DNA of 64,000 nucleotides from the NCBI GenBank assembly GCA_009823505.1, contig VZQC01009601.1, positions 1,015,065 through 1,079,064 of the forward strand, in the 5' to 3' direction. The notes under the pieces are model-generated. The model saw nothing but the letters and a program-made list of their open reading frames with translations. It was not told the origin of the DNA and did not search any database. The position numbers were made by a program, and so were the translations under genes. Source of the DNA: Rhizomys pruinosus. Taxonomy: Eukaryota; Chordata; Mammalia; Rodentia; Spalacidae. Below are positions 22,998 through 34,156 of the stretch, one piece after another (position 1 is the first letter of the stretch; every line of letters starts with the position of its first letter).

Positions 22998-24480
22998 GGG
23001 AGAGCTTAGTACTTTCAGTTCTAAACTGGGCAGTACTGATATGATTTGTTTACTAAATCTCCTCTGGCACTTACAGATAAACTTGCCTTCTGGAGCAAAT
23101 GCCGGCTGAGCTGACCCACAGCAAGACCAGGTCTTGCCTTTTAGTTGAGACGTGTTCATGTTGTGGGCTGTGGAGATCATCCCTGCGATGGTTAAAAAGC
23201 GTGATCTCTGCTGTCAGGCAGATGTGGCCTGGAATTCTGTCTCTGCTCTTGAGCAGCAAGCTATGGAACATCAATGTTCCATGATGCCCCTGGACTGACA
23301 AGTCTGGACTGACCATGGGATTGTTGAAGGAAACAGAACGAGTTAAGTCCGGCGGTGGTGGTAGCCAATAACAAATTTGTTAATTGTAACGAGTTATTTG
23401 GAGAACATTTAGACATTATAAAAATGAGTAGCAATATACATTTTCTATAAAAGAGTCCCTCTTTTTTAAATTTACTTTTTGGTTACTTCAGATGAAAACT
23501 ACAAAGTAATGCACTTTGGTAAGGGGTGTAGTAATACGGACTGCAAGACTCCCACAGGAGCCTCCTGGAACGAGCAGCCCCGCTGTTGAACCTCGAAACC
23601 TCAAACCACGAGCCCACAGTGAATCTATTTGGAGAAGATTTTTGTTACAGGGAGAAGCAAGAAGGCGAGTCGTGTGGACTGGAAAGTTTATCAAAACAGC
23701 GGTCCCCGGAAAGGCCACAGCAATAAGGTGCAGGAGGGAGCCCAGCAGCAGCTCTGCCTTCCTGCCTGGACATACTCCTAGCTCAGCTCCTCCCTCAGTG
23801 GGAAGCACTTCCTGGATGCAGCCTGGCCCATCCCACCTCGATGGCTGAGCCCAGCTCTGTCCTCGCTTGGCTATGGTGCCTGTTGGTCAGGTGCGCTTAG
23901 CATTAAGAGAGTGTGCAGCCAGAGGCCCATGCAGGCTGAGAACACAATGAACACTTTTTACCTCTAAGGAAAATGCGTAGCCAAAAAGACTAATGTTAAC
24001 GTGAAAAGGGAAGTCTAAATAAGTGCCTCCTGTCCCCATGTCTCCCCAGTCTTCTCTCCTTGATGATTTGCTAAGTGAGAAAAATAAAGGATTCAGTGAG
24101 CTGGGACTCCAGACAATGACACGTTAGGGAGGACAGCGATTCCTAGAAGGAATGTCTGAAAGGGAGACACCACTACATGACCCTACCTGTGACAGAGAAA
24201 GGAAACCCCAGGGTCTGTAGGCATCGGGATCTGGACCACTGGTGAACCCTGTCTCCTGCTTGAGTAGGGTTCAGCAGCCACAAAGGGCTGTTTCCCCCTG
24301 AGACACAAATCAAAGGGCACTGTAACTGTGGCAAACAGGGGCTTTCTGTGCTGTAGGATTTGGGTAAGTCCACACCCCACGAGCCCCATGGCAGAGACAG
24401 GGCCTTCCTCATTTTGCCTGCAGATAAAGGGTCTAAAAAGTAACTTCTGAAATGGCCTGCGACTGTGTGGCATCACTCAC

Positions 24481-24566
24481 AGTGTGGTTCGTAGGGAGGA
24501 GGCGGGTCTCCGCAGGGCACACACTCCATGTCTTGAAAACCAACAAGTTTAGTCTTCCTATAAAAT
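24481..24566 (-). CDS. TNFRSF19: TNFRSF19 coding exon: membrane-proximal stalk
   Basis: This 86-bp exon takes one base to finish the Gly begun in the previous exon. It then encodes F-Y-R-K-T-K-L-V-G-F-Q-D-M-E-C-V-P-C-G-D-P-P-P-P-Y-E-P-H and leaves with the T of a split Cys codon. This is the degenerate third cysteine repeat and proline-rich stalk before the transmembrane segment, essentially identical to mouse and human TROY. The acceptor has a strong pyrimidine tract ending in CTTCTAG and the donor is CACT|GTGAGTG. Phases across the three exons (0, 2, 1) add up exactly. If the donor were not used, the frame would read Cys-Glu-stop (TGA at plus 24473-24475). Confidence 0.96.
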
Positions 24567-24796
24567 CTAGAAGAGAAAGGAAAGCAGTCCTGGTTAGCCG
24601 GGTCATCTAAGCTCATGGGTGCAGAAAAGATTTATCTCACCAATCGCCAGCAATCTCTAGGACCAGATCTTCCATAGAGAAAAGGCACCCAAAGCCTGAG
24701 GGATCACAGCCTCATAGCTGGGCTCGTTGGTGGACAGCCTTTCTGAGCAGGTGGCCACCAGAAATTCAGTTCTCCTGTAAACAACTTCCTGGACTC

Positions 24797-24990
24797 TGGG
24801 GCCGCAGAGATGGTCAGTGGTTAAGAGCACTGGCTGCTCTTGAAGAGGACCCAGGTTTAGTTCCTACACCCACGTGGTAGCTAACAACCATCTGTAACTC
24901 CAGTTTCAGGGGATCCAACACCCTCTTCCAGCCTCCCCAGACACTGCATGTCAAAACACTCATATACATAAAATGAAAACATATTTTAAA
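24797..24990 (+). repeat. B2 SINE, old
   Basis: GCAGAGATGGTCAGTGGTTA and GAGGACCCAGGTTTAGTTCC through CCTCTTCCAGCCTCC. No 17-bp duplication. It lies 231 bp 5' of the TNFRSF19 stalk exon in gene orientation, inside intron 3. Confidence 0.85.
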
Positions 24991-25149
24991 ATTCCTGAAT
25001 CCTTCTCAGTCGACTCTTATACTAGGAGGGGATGCTAATAAGGGAAAATGAGTCAGTAGGCTCTGGAAATTCTATTGCAATTTAAGCCATAAACACCTTT
25101 TGAATAAAGTGCTAGTTTCTAACATTTGAATTCAGGAGCCAAAAAGCTC

Positions 25150-25235
25150 TCACTCTGTCTGTCTCTGTCTGTGTCTCTCTCTGTCTCTCTGTCTCTCTCT
25201 CTATCTCTCTATCTCTATCTCTATCTCTCTGTGCT
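25150..25235. repeat. (CTGT/CTCT/CTAT)n low-complexity repeat
   Basis: Alternating TCTCTG and TCTCTA motifs. Confidence 0.9.
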
Positions 25236-25252
25236 CCTCATAAATGTTCCTA

Positions 25253-25393
25253 AGGCTGGCATGATGACATACAACACACATCTTTAATCCCAGCACTTAG
25301 GAGGCAGAGGCAGGCAAATCTGTGAGTTTGAAGCCAGCCTGGTCTACATAGTGAATTTCAGTTACATAGTGAAATCCTGTCTTTAAAAAAAGG
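25253..25393 (+). repeat. B1 SINE, old
   Basis: GGCTGGCATGATGACATAC through GTGAAATCCTGTCTTTAAA. Confidence 0.82.
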
Positions 25394-25398
25394 AAAGG

Positions 25399-25652
25399 GG
25401 GCTGGAGAGATGGCCTAGCGGTTAAGAGCACTGACCACTCTTACAGAGGACCCTGGTTCGATCTCCAGCACCCACATGGCAGCTGAGAACCATCTGAAAC
25501 TCCAATTCCAGGAGAACTCCAGTTCCAGGGGAATCTGACACCCTCTTCTGACCTCCGCAGCATTGCACGACACGGGTGCACAAACTTGCATGCAGACAGT
25601 ACATTCATACACATACAGAAATAAATAAAATTAAAAAAAATTAAAAAAAAAA
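25399..25652 (+). repeat. B2 SINE, 17-bp-duplication type
   Basis: Full length, A-tailed. It sits in the tail of the previous B1, with AAAAAAGGAAAG at both flanks. Confidence 0.93.
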
Positions 25653-25690
25653 GGAAAGATGACCAAAAAAAAAAGTTATAAAAATTGATA

Positions 25691-25876
25691 GCCGGGTGTG
25701 GTGGTGCACACCTTTAATCCTAGCACTTGGGAGGCAGAGGCAGGCAGCTCTTTGTGAGTTCAAGGCCAGCCTGGTCTACAGAGTGAGTTCCAGGACAGCT
25801 GGGGTACAGGGAAACAAACAAACAAAAAAAGCAAGCTGTGGCAAGGAGTAAATTTGAATTTCATAGTAACATCATC
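25691..25876 (+). repeat. B1 SINE plus duplicated flank (copy 1)
   Basis: B1 25691-25815, followed by GCAAGCTGTGGCAAGGAG and AAATTTGAATTTCATAGTAA. About 45 bp of this non-SINE flank recurs at 26653-26698. Confidence 0.85.
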
Positions 25877-25973
25877 AAGAATAAGGCAGAAGTCACCTGA
25901 AGAATGACAGTCAAGGCTGACCGCTGGCCTCCTCCACAAATACGAGTGAGAGCCTGGGGATATGTGCATGGAC

Positions 25974-25998
25974 ACACACACACACACACACACACACG
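25974..25998. repeat. (CA)n microsatellite
   Basis: About 12 CA units. Confidence 0.93.
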
Positions 25999-26130
25999 TT
26001 AGGAAAAATCATTTAAGAAAAGAAAATATTTGCAAATCAAATAGATAAGGAGTTAATATCCGGTGAATATAAAGAATGTCTAGAACTCAACAAAAAGTAT
26101 CAAATAACCTGATTTATAAATGGTCAAAAG

Positions 26131-26272
26131 TGCTAGGTGTGATGGTACATACCTTTAATCCCAGCCCTGGGAAGGCAGAGGCAGGCAGATTTCTGTGAGA
26201 TGGAGGCCAGTCTGGTCTACAGACTGAGTTCCAGGACAGCTGGGCCTACAGGGGGACCTGCCGTAAAACAAA
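26131..26272 (+). repeat. B1 SINE
   Basis: GCTAGGTGTGATGGTACATAC through GGGGGACCTGCCG; these are landmarks. Confidence 0.87.
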
Positions 26273-26512
26273 CAACAAACCGCCTCCCCCAAACCAAGGA
26301 TTTGGGCAAATGTGGGAAATCTAGCTTGAACTGCAGGCTGGATTTCCAACTAGCACTGCGTGGCCGAGGGTCTGGCCCCGTCCCAAGGAAGAGCAAGCAG
26401 CATGGCCTAGGTGTGTGATGCTGGGTGGGGCACTGGTGTGCAGTGGCATGGAGTTGGGGGGCTTATGATTGGTCCTGGGAACTGACGTCATTTGGTTTTT
26501 AAAAGCAAGCTG

Positions 26513-26650
26513 TGGTGGCACACGCCTTTAATCCTAGCACTTGGGAGGCAGAGGCAGGTGAATCTCTGTGAGTTCAAGGCCTGCATGGTCTACAGAGTGA
26601 GTCCCAGGACAGCTGGGGCTACAGGGAAACAAAAAACAAACAACACAAAA
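26513..26650 (+). repeat. B1 SINE with target-site duplication (copy 2)
   Basis: Flanked on both sides by AAGCAAGCTGTG, so this copy shows the original insertion. The sequence after it is also found after the B1 at 25691. Confidence 0.9.
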
Positions 26651-27114
26651 AAGCAAGCTGTGTCAAGGAGTAAATTTGAATTTCATAGTAACATCATCAC
26701 GGAATTCCTGGCTGTTATTTTTTATTAATTATTGTGTGCATACAGGCTAAGGTAGGCCTGCATTTCGTTCGGGTGGCCAGTGGGTTGGAAAGAGATTCCT
26801 TTGAGGATCACCAATCTGGGTAGCTGGTGTTGTTGTGTGGGCATAGGCTGAAGATAGGCCAGCAGCCATTAGCCTGAAATTCCTGTCCAGGCTCTGTGCA
26901 GGTGGGAAGTCACAGCCAAGACAGGAACATGTGTCTCGTGGGTCCAGGCTAAGAGCCTAAGTTGGAGTTACCACTTAGGTTGGGGGCTACGGAAAGTAGC
27001 CGGCTGGTCTCTGTGCCGAAAGGCCAGCTCCCCACAGTGTCCGCAAAGTGGGAGCTGTGTCCCCATTCCCCTTAGCAGGGCTGCGTGGTCCCTGTTCGGC
27101 ATAAAAAGAAAGCT

Positions 27115-27910
27115 TCCTACAGGCAAAGGATTTAAAGAATGTTTCTCCAAAGATGATAGGCACATGGTTAACAAGTGTATGAAAATATGCTCACATCACA
27201 TCTTCCTAAAGCTGTAAATCTAACCACACTACATCTTACATCATTCAGTAGAAGGGCTACAGCCAAACATAAACAGAAGAATTAAGAAGACAGGAGTTAG
27301 AGTGAGAGCTGGATGCCCGTGTCCTGCTGGGGCCTGTGAAATGTGCCACCTGTGGGGAGAGTGGCAGTTCCTTGCGGTGCCAAAAACAGAGCAAGGCTGT
27401 GATTGGCCACCCCACTGGTGGTATACACCTGCAGAGATTTGTATACACCCACGTTCATTATAGTCCTAGTCTCAGTATCCAAAAGGAGGAAGAAATCCAA
27501 ATGTTTGTTGACAAATAATGGATAAATACTACAAATACTGTGGGGTGGTGCTTATCCTTAAGAAGGGAGTTAATCCTATCACATGCTCCAACATGGAGTG
27601 CATTATGCTACATGAATGGGCCAACTGCAAGCAGACAGAAGCTGTACCATTCCATTTATGAGGTACTTGAAGTAGTCAGATTCACAGCAACAGAAGGCCG
27701 TGGTTATTGAGGGCTGGTGTGAGTAGAAAAGGGGCCGGGAGTGGGTAGAACGTGGGGTTTGGCAGACAAGAAAGGTTAGGGCTCTGCTTCAGCATAGCGC
27801 CCGCAGACAGCAGTACTCAGGGACACACTTCAAACTGCCTACAGTGAGAAATGTTACGGTATGCATTTTTGCCATAATAGACAGATGCACATAAAATTTT
27901 AAAATAAAAA
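27115..27910 (+). mobile_element. Old L1 3' end (L1M type)
   Basis: AAAGGATTTAAAGAATGTTT and TGCTCACATCACATCTTCC match the ORF2 C-terminal area. CCATTCCATTTATGAGGTAC and TTGAAGTAGTCAGATTCAC match the classic L1M 3' UTR. Diverged and not coding. Confidence 0.78.
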
Positions 27911-28345
27911 CAACAGGCAAGGGAGCGTTCTTATTTAAGATGTGCCTTGTTAAATACTGTAACATGTACAGATATTTTCATACTTCCTGCCAGAAAGTTT
28001 GCCAAATTATAAGTTAATTTGATTAAATATTGGCAATATCTAGAATAGTTTTTTATACAGAAAGACTTTCTATGTAAAAAACAAACAAACAAAAAAGAAT
28101 AATACCCAACATTTTCAACAGCAAACAATGAAGGCCCCCAAAATGCATTTTTTAAAACTATAGAAAATTTAAAAAACCTACAGAAAATTAGGGAAATACT
28201 GGATATTGGTAATTGCATGTAGAAATTATTTAACATCTTAAAAACAGGTACTCCCCTTGTGGGGAAGCAGTTTTTCTTAATTTTTCTATAACATGCAAAC
28301 AAAACCAAGTTGCCAGCATGTATTTATTAAAACATACCATCTGAG

Positions 28346-28504
28346 CCTGGTGTGGTGGCACATGCCTTTAATCCTAGCACTTGGGAGGCAGAGGCAGGCG
28401 GATCTTTGTGAGTTCAAGGCCAGCCTGGTCTACAAAGCGAGTTCCAGAACAGCTGGGGCTACAGGGAGACCCTGTCTCAAAAAGACAAAAATAAATAATT
28501 AAAT
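28346..28504 (+). repeat. B1 SINE, young
   Basis: Perfect 17-bp target-site duplication AAAACATACCATCTGAG at 28329-28345 and 28505-28521. Full-length B1. Confidence 0.96.
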
Positions 28505-28704
28505 AAAACATACCATCTGAGCTAGAGGGCAGGCGAGTCCTACCACGCTCCGATGACCATTAAATGCTGAGTAAAAACACTGACTAGAAAGGGAGTGAGC
28601 AGGCACAGATCACAGCTGTGCAGCAATCACACAGAAACATCCGGAACCCTAGCTGCCTCCTCTTAAAGGAAGAATCCAAGCCTTTTTCTCTTGCTTTGTT
28701 GTGC

Positions 28705-28800
28705 GTTGAGACAGGTCTCTCTTTGTAACCCTGGCTGGCCCCGTGGCCTGCCTGCCTCAGTTTCCATGCTGTTATAGGTCTGTCTTTCTATGCTCAGCCA
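28705..28800 (-). repeat. B1-type SINE fragment, old
   Basis: TTGAGACAGGTCTCTCTTTG, then GGCTGGCCCC and GCCTGCCTCAG. Confidence 0.6.
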
Positions 28801-29257
28801 CGAATTTTTTCAAACTGCTACAAATTTTTCAGAACTATCAACCGACAATTAAGGTCCGCATCTTAAAGCACAAGATAATCAGTAAACTACCAGTTAAGTG
28901 ATAATGATCAAGAACCTCCCCGAAAAAAGATAATCTGCTGAGAAGATGAAGACACTGAAATGAGAGCTGTCAGATTAGCCCTGAGCGTCTGTCTGTCCTA
29001 ACACTTCCCGGACACCTGGCTTCTGGCCTTCTCTCCCCTGTGGCTGACCTTCATGTCAGCTTAACTCAAGTCTTCCTTCTCCAGTCTCTTTCTCCAGAAG
29101 CTGCTGAACTTACAGCTTACTTGCCCTGTAGTTTTCCTTTCAAACATTAACAGTGTCCCCAAGCTTAAAAAAGAAAAAAAAAAAGAAAAGTCAAAGAAAA
29201 TATATGATTGGGTATAAGTAGATAAAGAAGTCCATTAAACTTTTTAAAATTCTCTTT

Positions 29258-29330
29258 TTTAATTTCTCTCTCTCTCTCTCTGGCTCTTGCTCTCGCTCTC
29301 GCTCTCGTTCTTGCTCTTTCCTTCTGTTTC
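29258..29330. repeat. (CT)n-rich low-complexity repeat
   Basis: TCTCTCTCTC passing into GCTCTCGCTCTCG. Confidence 0.88.
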
Positions 29331-29439
29331 TAGGGATGGTACCCAGGGCCTGGATTGCTTACTCCCTTTGCGCCTGTGCCTGTTGAGAGCAGAGGTCAGC
29401 CTCAGGCATGTTCCTCAGGAACCTACCACTTTGGTGGGT

Positions 29440-29645
29440 TTTTTGTTGTTGTGGGGTTTTTTTTTGTTTTTTGTTTTTGTTTTTTGTTTTTTGGTTTTGT
29501 TTTTTTTTGAGACAGGGTTTCTCACTAGTCTGGAACTCACTAAGTCTGCTAGTCTGGCTGACCATAGAACTCCTAGGAGCCAGCTGTCTCCACCTCTGGC
29601 TCCAGGGAGCTGGGGTTACTGGCACATACCACTGTGTTTGGCTCC
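29440..29645 (-). repeat. B1-type SINE with G/T-rich tail
   Basis: Long T/G stretch, then TTTGAGACAGGGTTTCTCAC and ending ACATACCACTGTGTTTGGCTC, split as landmarks. It is probably part of a composite SINE, with a tRNA-like remnant near 29760 (CCACTGAGCCACATCACCC). Confidence 0.68.
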
Positions 29646-30969
29646 CTGCCCCCCCTTCCTCCAAGCTCCCCATGAGCTCTGGAAACTGAAATCAGGTTCG
29701 GATTTGCGTGGTAAACCAGCCTCCCCAAGCCCAGCCAGAGCCGCTTTCAAGCTAAACGCATCTTCCACCACTGAGCCACATCACCCAGCCTTGTTTTCTC
29801 CTCAGTTTGGAGTGCCAGAGTTTGGGGACAGAGACACATTTGCAAGTCCATTTCCTGTCCAAGTGAAGTAGGAAACAAGTCTTTCAAATGAAATAAAATA
29901 AAAGGGAACAGAGGCATTCATTATCCAAAGTGTCTGGCTAGACAGGCTTCTGAGATTAATGGGAGACTGCTCCCGGCTTTGGATGGATAATACAGAAAGA
30001 AAGGGAGCCCACGCTGGACTTTGCTTAATCACTGTGAGATGGAAAGCAACATGTAAATACATCTTGCAGGATCCCTAACATTGCCTGTGAGGAGAAATTA
30101 TTCACTGAACTCAATTCAAATGAGACTGGTGAGCCTGAAGGACTCTGTCAAACCACCATTCTAGCAGACCTGTTGCAGGTCATTTATTCTCCTGGCTGCA
30201 CAGCCAGTGAGCCATGGAAAGCCGAGGGATGATCCGTTTTTTACAGTGCACTGCCTTGCAGCCTGTGAGCCACAGTGTAGAGCAAATGGTGGATCACAGG
30301 CTGGGTGGTCCTTCAACCTGCCGGCCCCTTGTTTAGCAAGCCACAGCCATTGCCCTGTTTTGAACCTGAACAAATGCTAGTGGCTGCATGGAGCATTGGC
30401 TTTAGCAGTGCCACTGTCCCTGAAGACTGCCTGGGAACAGGAGGAGAAAAACAGAAGATGCGGGAGGCTGTTCAGGCAGCTCTCAAGAGCTAAGGGTGCT
30501 GGGAGGCTGGAGGGAGGAGGGGACAACTGGATCCGGTCATCATCCTGTGAGGCCTCTTCCTAAGCAGGAGGCTCAGCACTAGTGAATCCGGGCCCTGCAT
30601 TCACAAACTGGGCTATTATTTGTTTAAAGAATGAACCAGCACTGTAGGAAGTGAAGTCCTGGACTCAGGAGACGAGGGGGGTACATATGAAGGACTGTGT
30701 CCGCAGAAGGCCCAGGGCCCCGCTCTCTCACAGCCACTGTGGGCTGCTGCGCACCCCAGTGGGGCTCTTGGAAAAAGCCCAGGAGGTTGCTGTGAACAGC
30801 TATGTTGCCAGTCCATCAGGCACTGACTGCCTCCCTTAGCTGGACATGCCCCACATGAGGAAAGGAGACTTGAAGAGGCAGGCTTTCATCACTGCGACCC
30901 TGAGCCACAGAGACGTGTCAGGTGCTCGGCTCACGAGCCTCAGTTAGGTTTGCTGCAAAGTGAGGCAAG

Positions 30970-31092
30970 TCCAGCAGTAGTGGTGCCTGGGGATATGCCT
31001 GTTATCCTGGACCTGGGGAGGCAGACGCAGGAGGATGGGGCACTAGAGGTCATCCTGGGCTACACAGCAAAACCTCAACTCAAAACAAAAGA
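30970..31092 (+). repeat. B1-type SINE, old
   Basis: GCAGTAGTGGTGCCTGGGGA ... GAGGCAGACGCAGGAGGAT ... ACACAGCAAAACC. Confidence 0.65.
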
Positions 31093-31154
31093 AAACCAAC
31101 AACCTCTTTAGACACCACTTACAGGACTGAAACTACAGTACTTTTTTTTCTCAG

Positions 31155-31377
31155 TATGATTTCTAAAGTATTTTATTATTTATGTATATGAGTGTATTGC
31201 CTGCATGTAAGTGCACCAGTGTCATGCAATGCCTTCAGAGGTCAAAAAAGGGGGGTCAGAACCCCTGGAACTGGAGTCATGGACAGTTGTTAGTTACCCT
31301 GTGGGTGCTGGGAACTGAACCAGGGTCTTCTATAAGGATAGCAGTGCTATTAGCTGCCAGGCCATCTCTCTAGCCCC
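31155..31377 (-). repeat. B2 SINE, old
   Basis: Antisense B2: TATATGAGTGTATTGCCTG through CCATCTCTCTAGCCCC. Confidence 0.88.
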
Positions 31378-31384
31378 TCAGTAT

Positions 31385-31619
31385 AATTTTTATTTTTTTA
31401 ATTTTTATTTATTTTATTGTATGTGTATGAGTGTCTTACCTACATGCATGTAAGTGCACCACATGTGTGCAGTGCCCATCTAGGTCAGAAGAGGGCACTG
31501 GATCCCCTGGAACTGGAGTTAAAGGTGGTTGATAGCCCCCATGTGGGTGGTTGGAATTGATCCCAGGGCCTCTACAAGAGCAGCCAGAGCTCTTAACTGC
31601 TGAGCCACCTCTCCAGCCC
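31385..31619 (-). repeat. B2 SINE, old
   Basis: Antisense B2: TATGTGTATGAGTGTCTTAC through GCCACCTCTCCAGCCCC. AGTATAATTTTTA at both flanks (31380 and 31623) is its target-site duplication. Confidence 0.9.
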
Positions 31620-31624
31620 CACAG

Positions 31625-32730
31625 TATAATTTTTAAACAACAGATTTACTAAGACGTAATTCATGTACTGTACAAATCTCCCACTGAAAAGGTGCTCTTC
31701 AACAGTTTTAGTATAATCTGAGTTGTGTAGCTATCATCACCATTGATGCTGGGCATTTCTGTCACCCCAAAAATAAAATTCATAAGGTGTCCTTGCCTGC
31801 ACTCTCCAGCCTTCAGCTCCAGGCAGCCCCAGTGGCTGTCCATAACTGTAGGTTTGCCTGTTCTGGGCACTGCATATGCATGGCATCAGATGTATGGTCT
31901 TTCGTGAGTGGCCTCTTACCTACACTTAGCAAATGCCATCCATGTAAGGCATTGGAATACCCTTTGTTTTTATTGCTGAGTGATATGTCACTATGCAAAT
32001 CTACCCTATCTTATTTATCCATGTTGATGGATATTTGGGTTTGTCTGTTGTCTGCCTGTGCTGCCATAAAAGAAATTTATTTCCCACCGTTCCAGGTGCC
32101 AGGACTGGGGGTCCTGAGACACAGCCTTCTTGCTGTATCTTCAGGAAAGAATGAACTCTGTGTTCTTACATGGCAGAAGGAAGAAGAGCAAGAAAAGAAC
32201 AACGCCCCCTGCCAGTTTCATTTATAAGTCAGTCCAAGAGGGAGAGGCCTCTGGAGCCAATTGATGCTTAAAGGCCTAACCTCGGCCAGTCCCAGCAGCA
32301 CCTGAATTCTGCAGAGGAGCCATCCACCCATAGCAGGGTCTTCTCACGTCTGGCCATTGCGTGTAACGCTGTGGGTTCTCCTGATTATGAAACCAGGTGT
32401 AGAGCTGGGTGTTGAACTTCTTGAGGAAATGTCAGCCTATTTTCCCGTGCAGCCACACCATCTTACATTCTCACCAGCCATACAGGAAGGCTCCCATTTC
32501 CCTCCATCCCAGCCAGCACATGTCGGCGTCCATCTTTGTGAGGTGTGTGTGGGTATGATCTGCATCTCCCTGCCGTGGTATGAAGGACAGGAGCATCTTT
32601 TCTTGCACATACGTGCCGCTTGTGTGCATTACTGGGAGGCATCTCTGCAAGCCCTTTATTCTTATTTTAACTGGCTTATTTGTCGTTTCGAATTACTGAG
32701 TTGCCGGGGAGTTTTTCACATATTCTTGAG
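31625..32730 (-). mobile_element. Old L1 3' region (L1M type), antisense, interrupted
   Basis: CAACAGATTTACTAAGACGT, GGTTTGCCTGTTCTGGGCAC and TTTATTGCTGAGTGATATG, followed beyond the insert by CACCATCTTACATTCTCACC and GAGCATCTTTTC. These follow the antisense 3' part of L1M elements in order. The insert is at about 32055-32375. Confidence 0.75.
32055..32375. mobile_element. Unassigned interspersed repeat inside old L1
   Basis: GTGCTGCCATAAAAGAAATT and TATTTCCCACCGTTCCAGGT, then TTACATGGCAGAAGGAAG. It resembles a common ancestral mammalian repeat that I cannot name with confidence. It separates two collinear L1 halves. Confidence 0.5.
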
Positions 32731-32789
32731 GAGAATATGTTGAGCTGGGTAGGCCCCTACCTAGAGAGAGACCCAGAACTCAGAGAGCT

Positions 32790-32960
32790 GCAAAAACAGG
32801 AGTCCAAAACCCAAAACACACATAAGAAAATATAGTTATGTTGCATTTCATCAAAACTGAAAACTTCTGGGCTTCAGAGAACATCATCAAGGAAATGGAA
32901 AGCCACCCATAGAATGGGGTGAAACATTGACAAATTCTGTTTCTGACAGAGACTAGCTTA
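32790..32960 (+). mobile_element. Old L1 ORF2 fragment
   Basis: One frame reads F-I-K-T-E-N-F-W-A-S-E-N-I-I-K-E-M-E-S-H-P, the L1M counterpart of the ORF2 D-F-I-K-I-K-N-F block. Stops are present. Confidence 0.7.
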
Positions 32961-33089
32961 CCTAGAGTAAGCCAGGGCCCCTTAGGATGTGTGTCAGGAT
33001 TCATGGAAGTCACCTCTGCTCCTCCTGTGCTGTACTCAGTCTTCTCTCCCTGCGACTCCGTGGGCCTCTTTGCAAGGATGTGTGTGCAT

Positions 33090-33332
33090 AAGTCACTAGG
33101 GACTAGACCCATGACCTCACACATGGTAGGCGAGTGTACCCTACCACTGAGCTATATCCCCAGCCCGTTTTTATTTTATTTTATTTTATTTTTTACTTTG
33201 AGACAGGGTCTCGTTAAGTTGCTTAGGCTGACCTTGAACTCATTTTAGCCCAGATAGGTCTTAGACTTGACATTCTCTTGCCTCAGCTACCAAGTAGCTG
33301 AGATTATAGGTCTACGCCACTGGCCTGGCTGC
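33090..33332 (-). repeat. B4-type composite SINE
   Basis: Antisense tRNA-like part (TACCCTACCACTGAGCTAT), then a T/A-rich linker and antisense B1-like part (GAGACAGGGTCTCGTTAAG). Confidence 0.75.
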
Positions 33333-33614
33333 GTGGAGGTTGTCGACTGTACCAGGTTCTGCAGCCTCCATCTTTTCCCCAGCTTCAGATCAGCCGAGTC
33401 CTTCTCTACACATCTGCCTAACTAATGGCCTACAGCCACTGTTCAGATCTCTCTTTCACAGTCCAACTTGCTACTGGATCCCCTGGCTTCACTCTGTACC
33501 TTGGTCGGCCACTTCCGTGTCTGCCCACTTTACTCTTGGTCTCTTTCCCATACGTCATTTCCTTCTAGATTTCTGCAGACTTTATTATGTTTATTAGGCT
33601 TTTCACACTATTTA

Positions 33615-33775
33615 TTTTTTGGAGAGGGGGGTACCATGGTGTGTGAGGAGGTCACAGGACAGTATGCTGAACTGGTTCTCTCCAGCTACTGTGCTGGTCT
33701 CAGGGCAGTCCCTGAGTCAGGTGGCAGGCTCCGCATGCCCATCCGGATGTGCTGATCCATCTTGCTGGTCCAGAT
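33615..33775 (-). repeat. Old B2/B3-type SINE
   Basis: GGTACCATGGTGTGTGAGGA ... GATCCATCTTGCTGGTCC, a diverged antisense tRNA-derived SINE. Confidence 0.5.
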
Positions 33776-34156
33776 TAAGCCTTTTTAAAATCCCTGTTAG
33801 GACACAAGCTCCACATGGCCAGGGATATCTGCTGCTTCCTCCTGAATTTACCTAAGGATCTGAGGGAAGTCATGGCTGTGGGGCCTTCCCATCTGTGAGC
33901 TGCCATTCATTCTTCTGTGAATTTGTCTAAGTGCTGCTGGTCACTAGTTTGTAGGATCTCTAGGTACTCAGGGCACATTCCCTTTTCTAGTGTGGCTGCT
34001 CCTCTGACTTGTCACCAGCGGCTGCAGAGACCAAAGTCCCAAGCGTCCCTCAAAATCATCAGGTTCACATCTGAACTTTTGAGATCAGAGGGAACAGCAT
34101 ATGTCTTGGAAAACATTTAATTAAATAGCAGGCATGGAAGAAACGGCCCAACTCAC

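Larger units (their letters stand above)
24567..34156 (-). other. TNFRSF19: TNFRSF19 intron 3 (9.6 kb)
   Basis: Bounded by GTGAGTT (donor) and CTTCTAG (acceptor) on the minus strand. It contains several B1/B2 copies, an old L1 3' end (27115-27910) and a second old L1 in the opposite orientation (31625-32730). 28522-29250 and 29650-30970 show no gene and only weak SINE-like traces. 33340-34156 holds an old SINE at about 33615-33775 and otherwise unique sequence. Confidence 0.9.
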
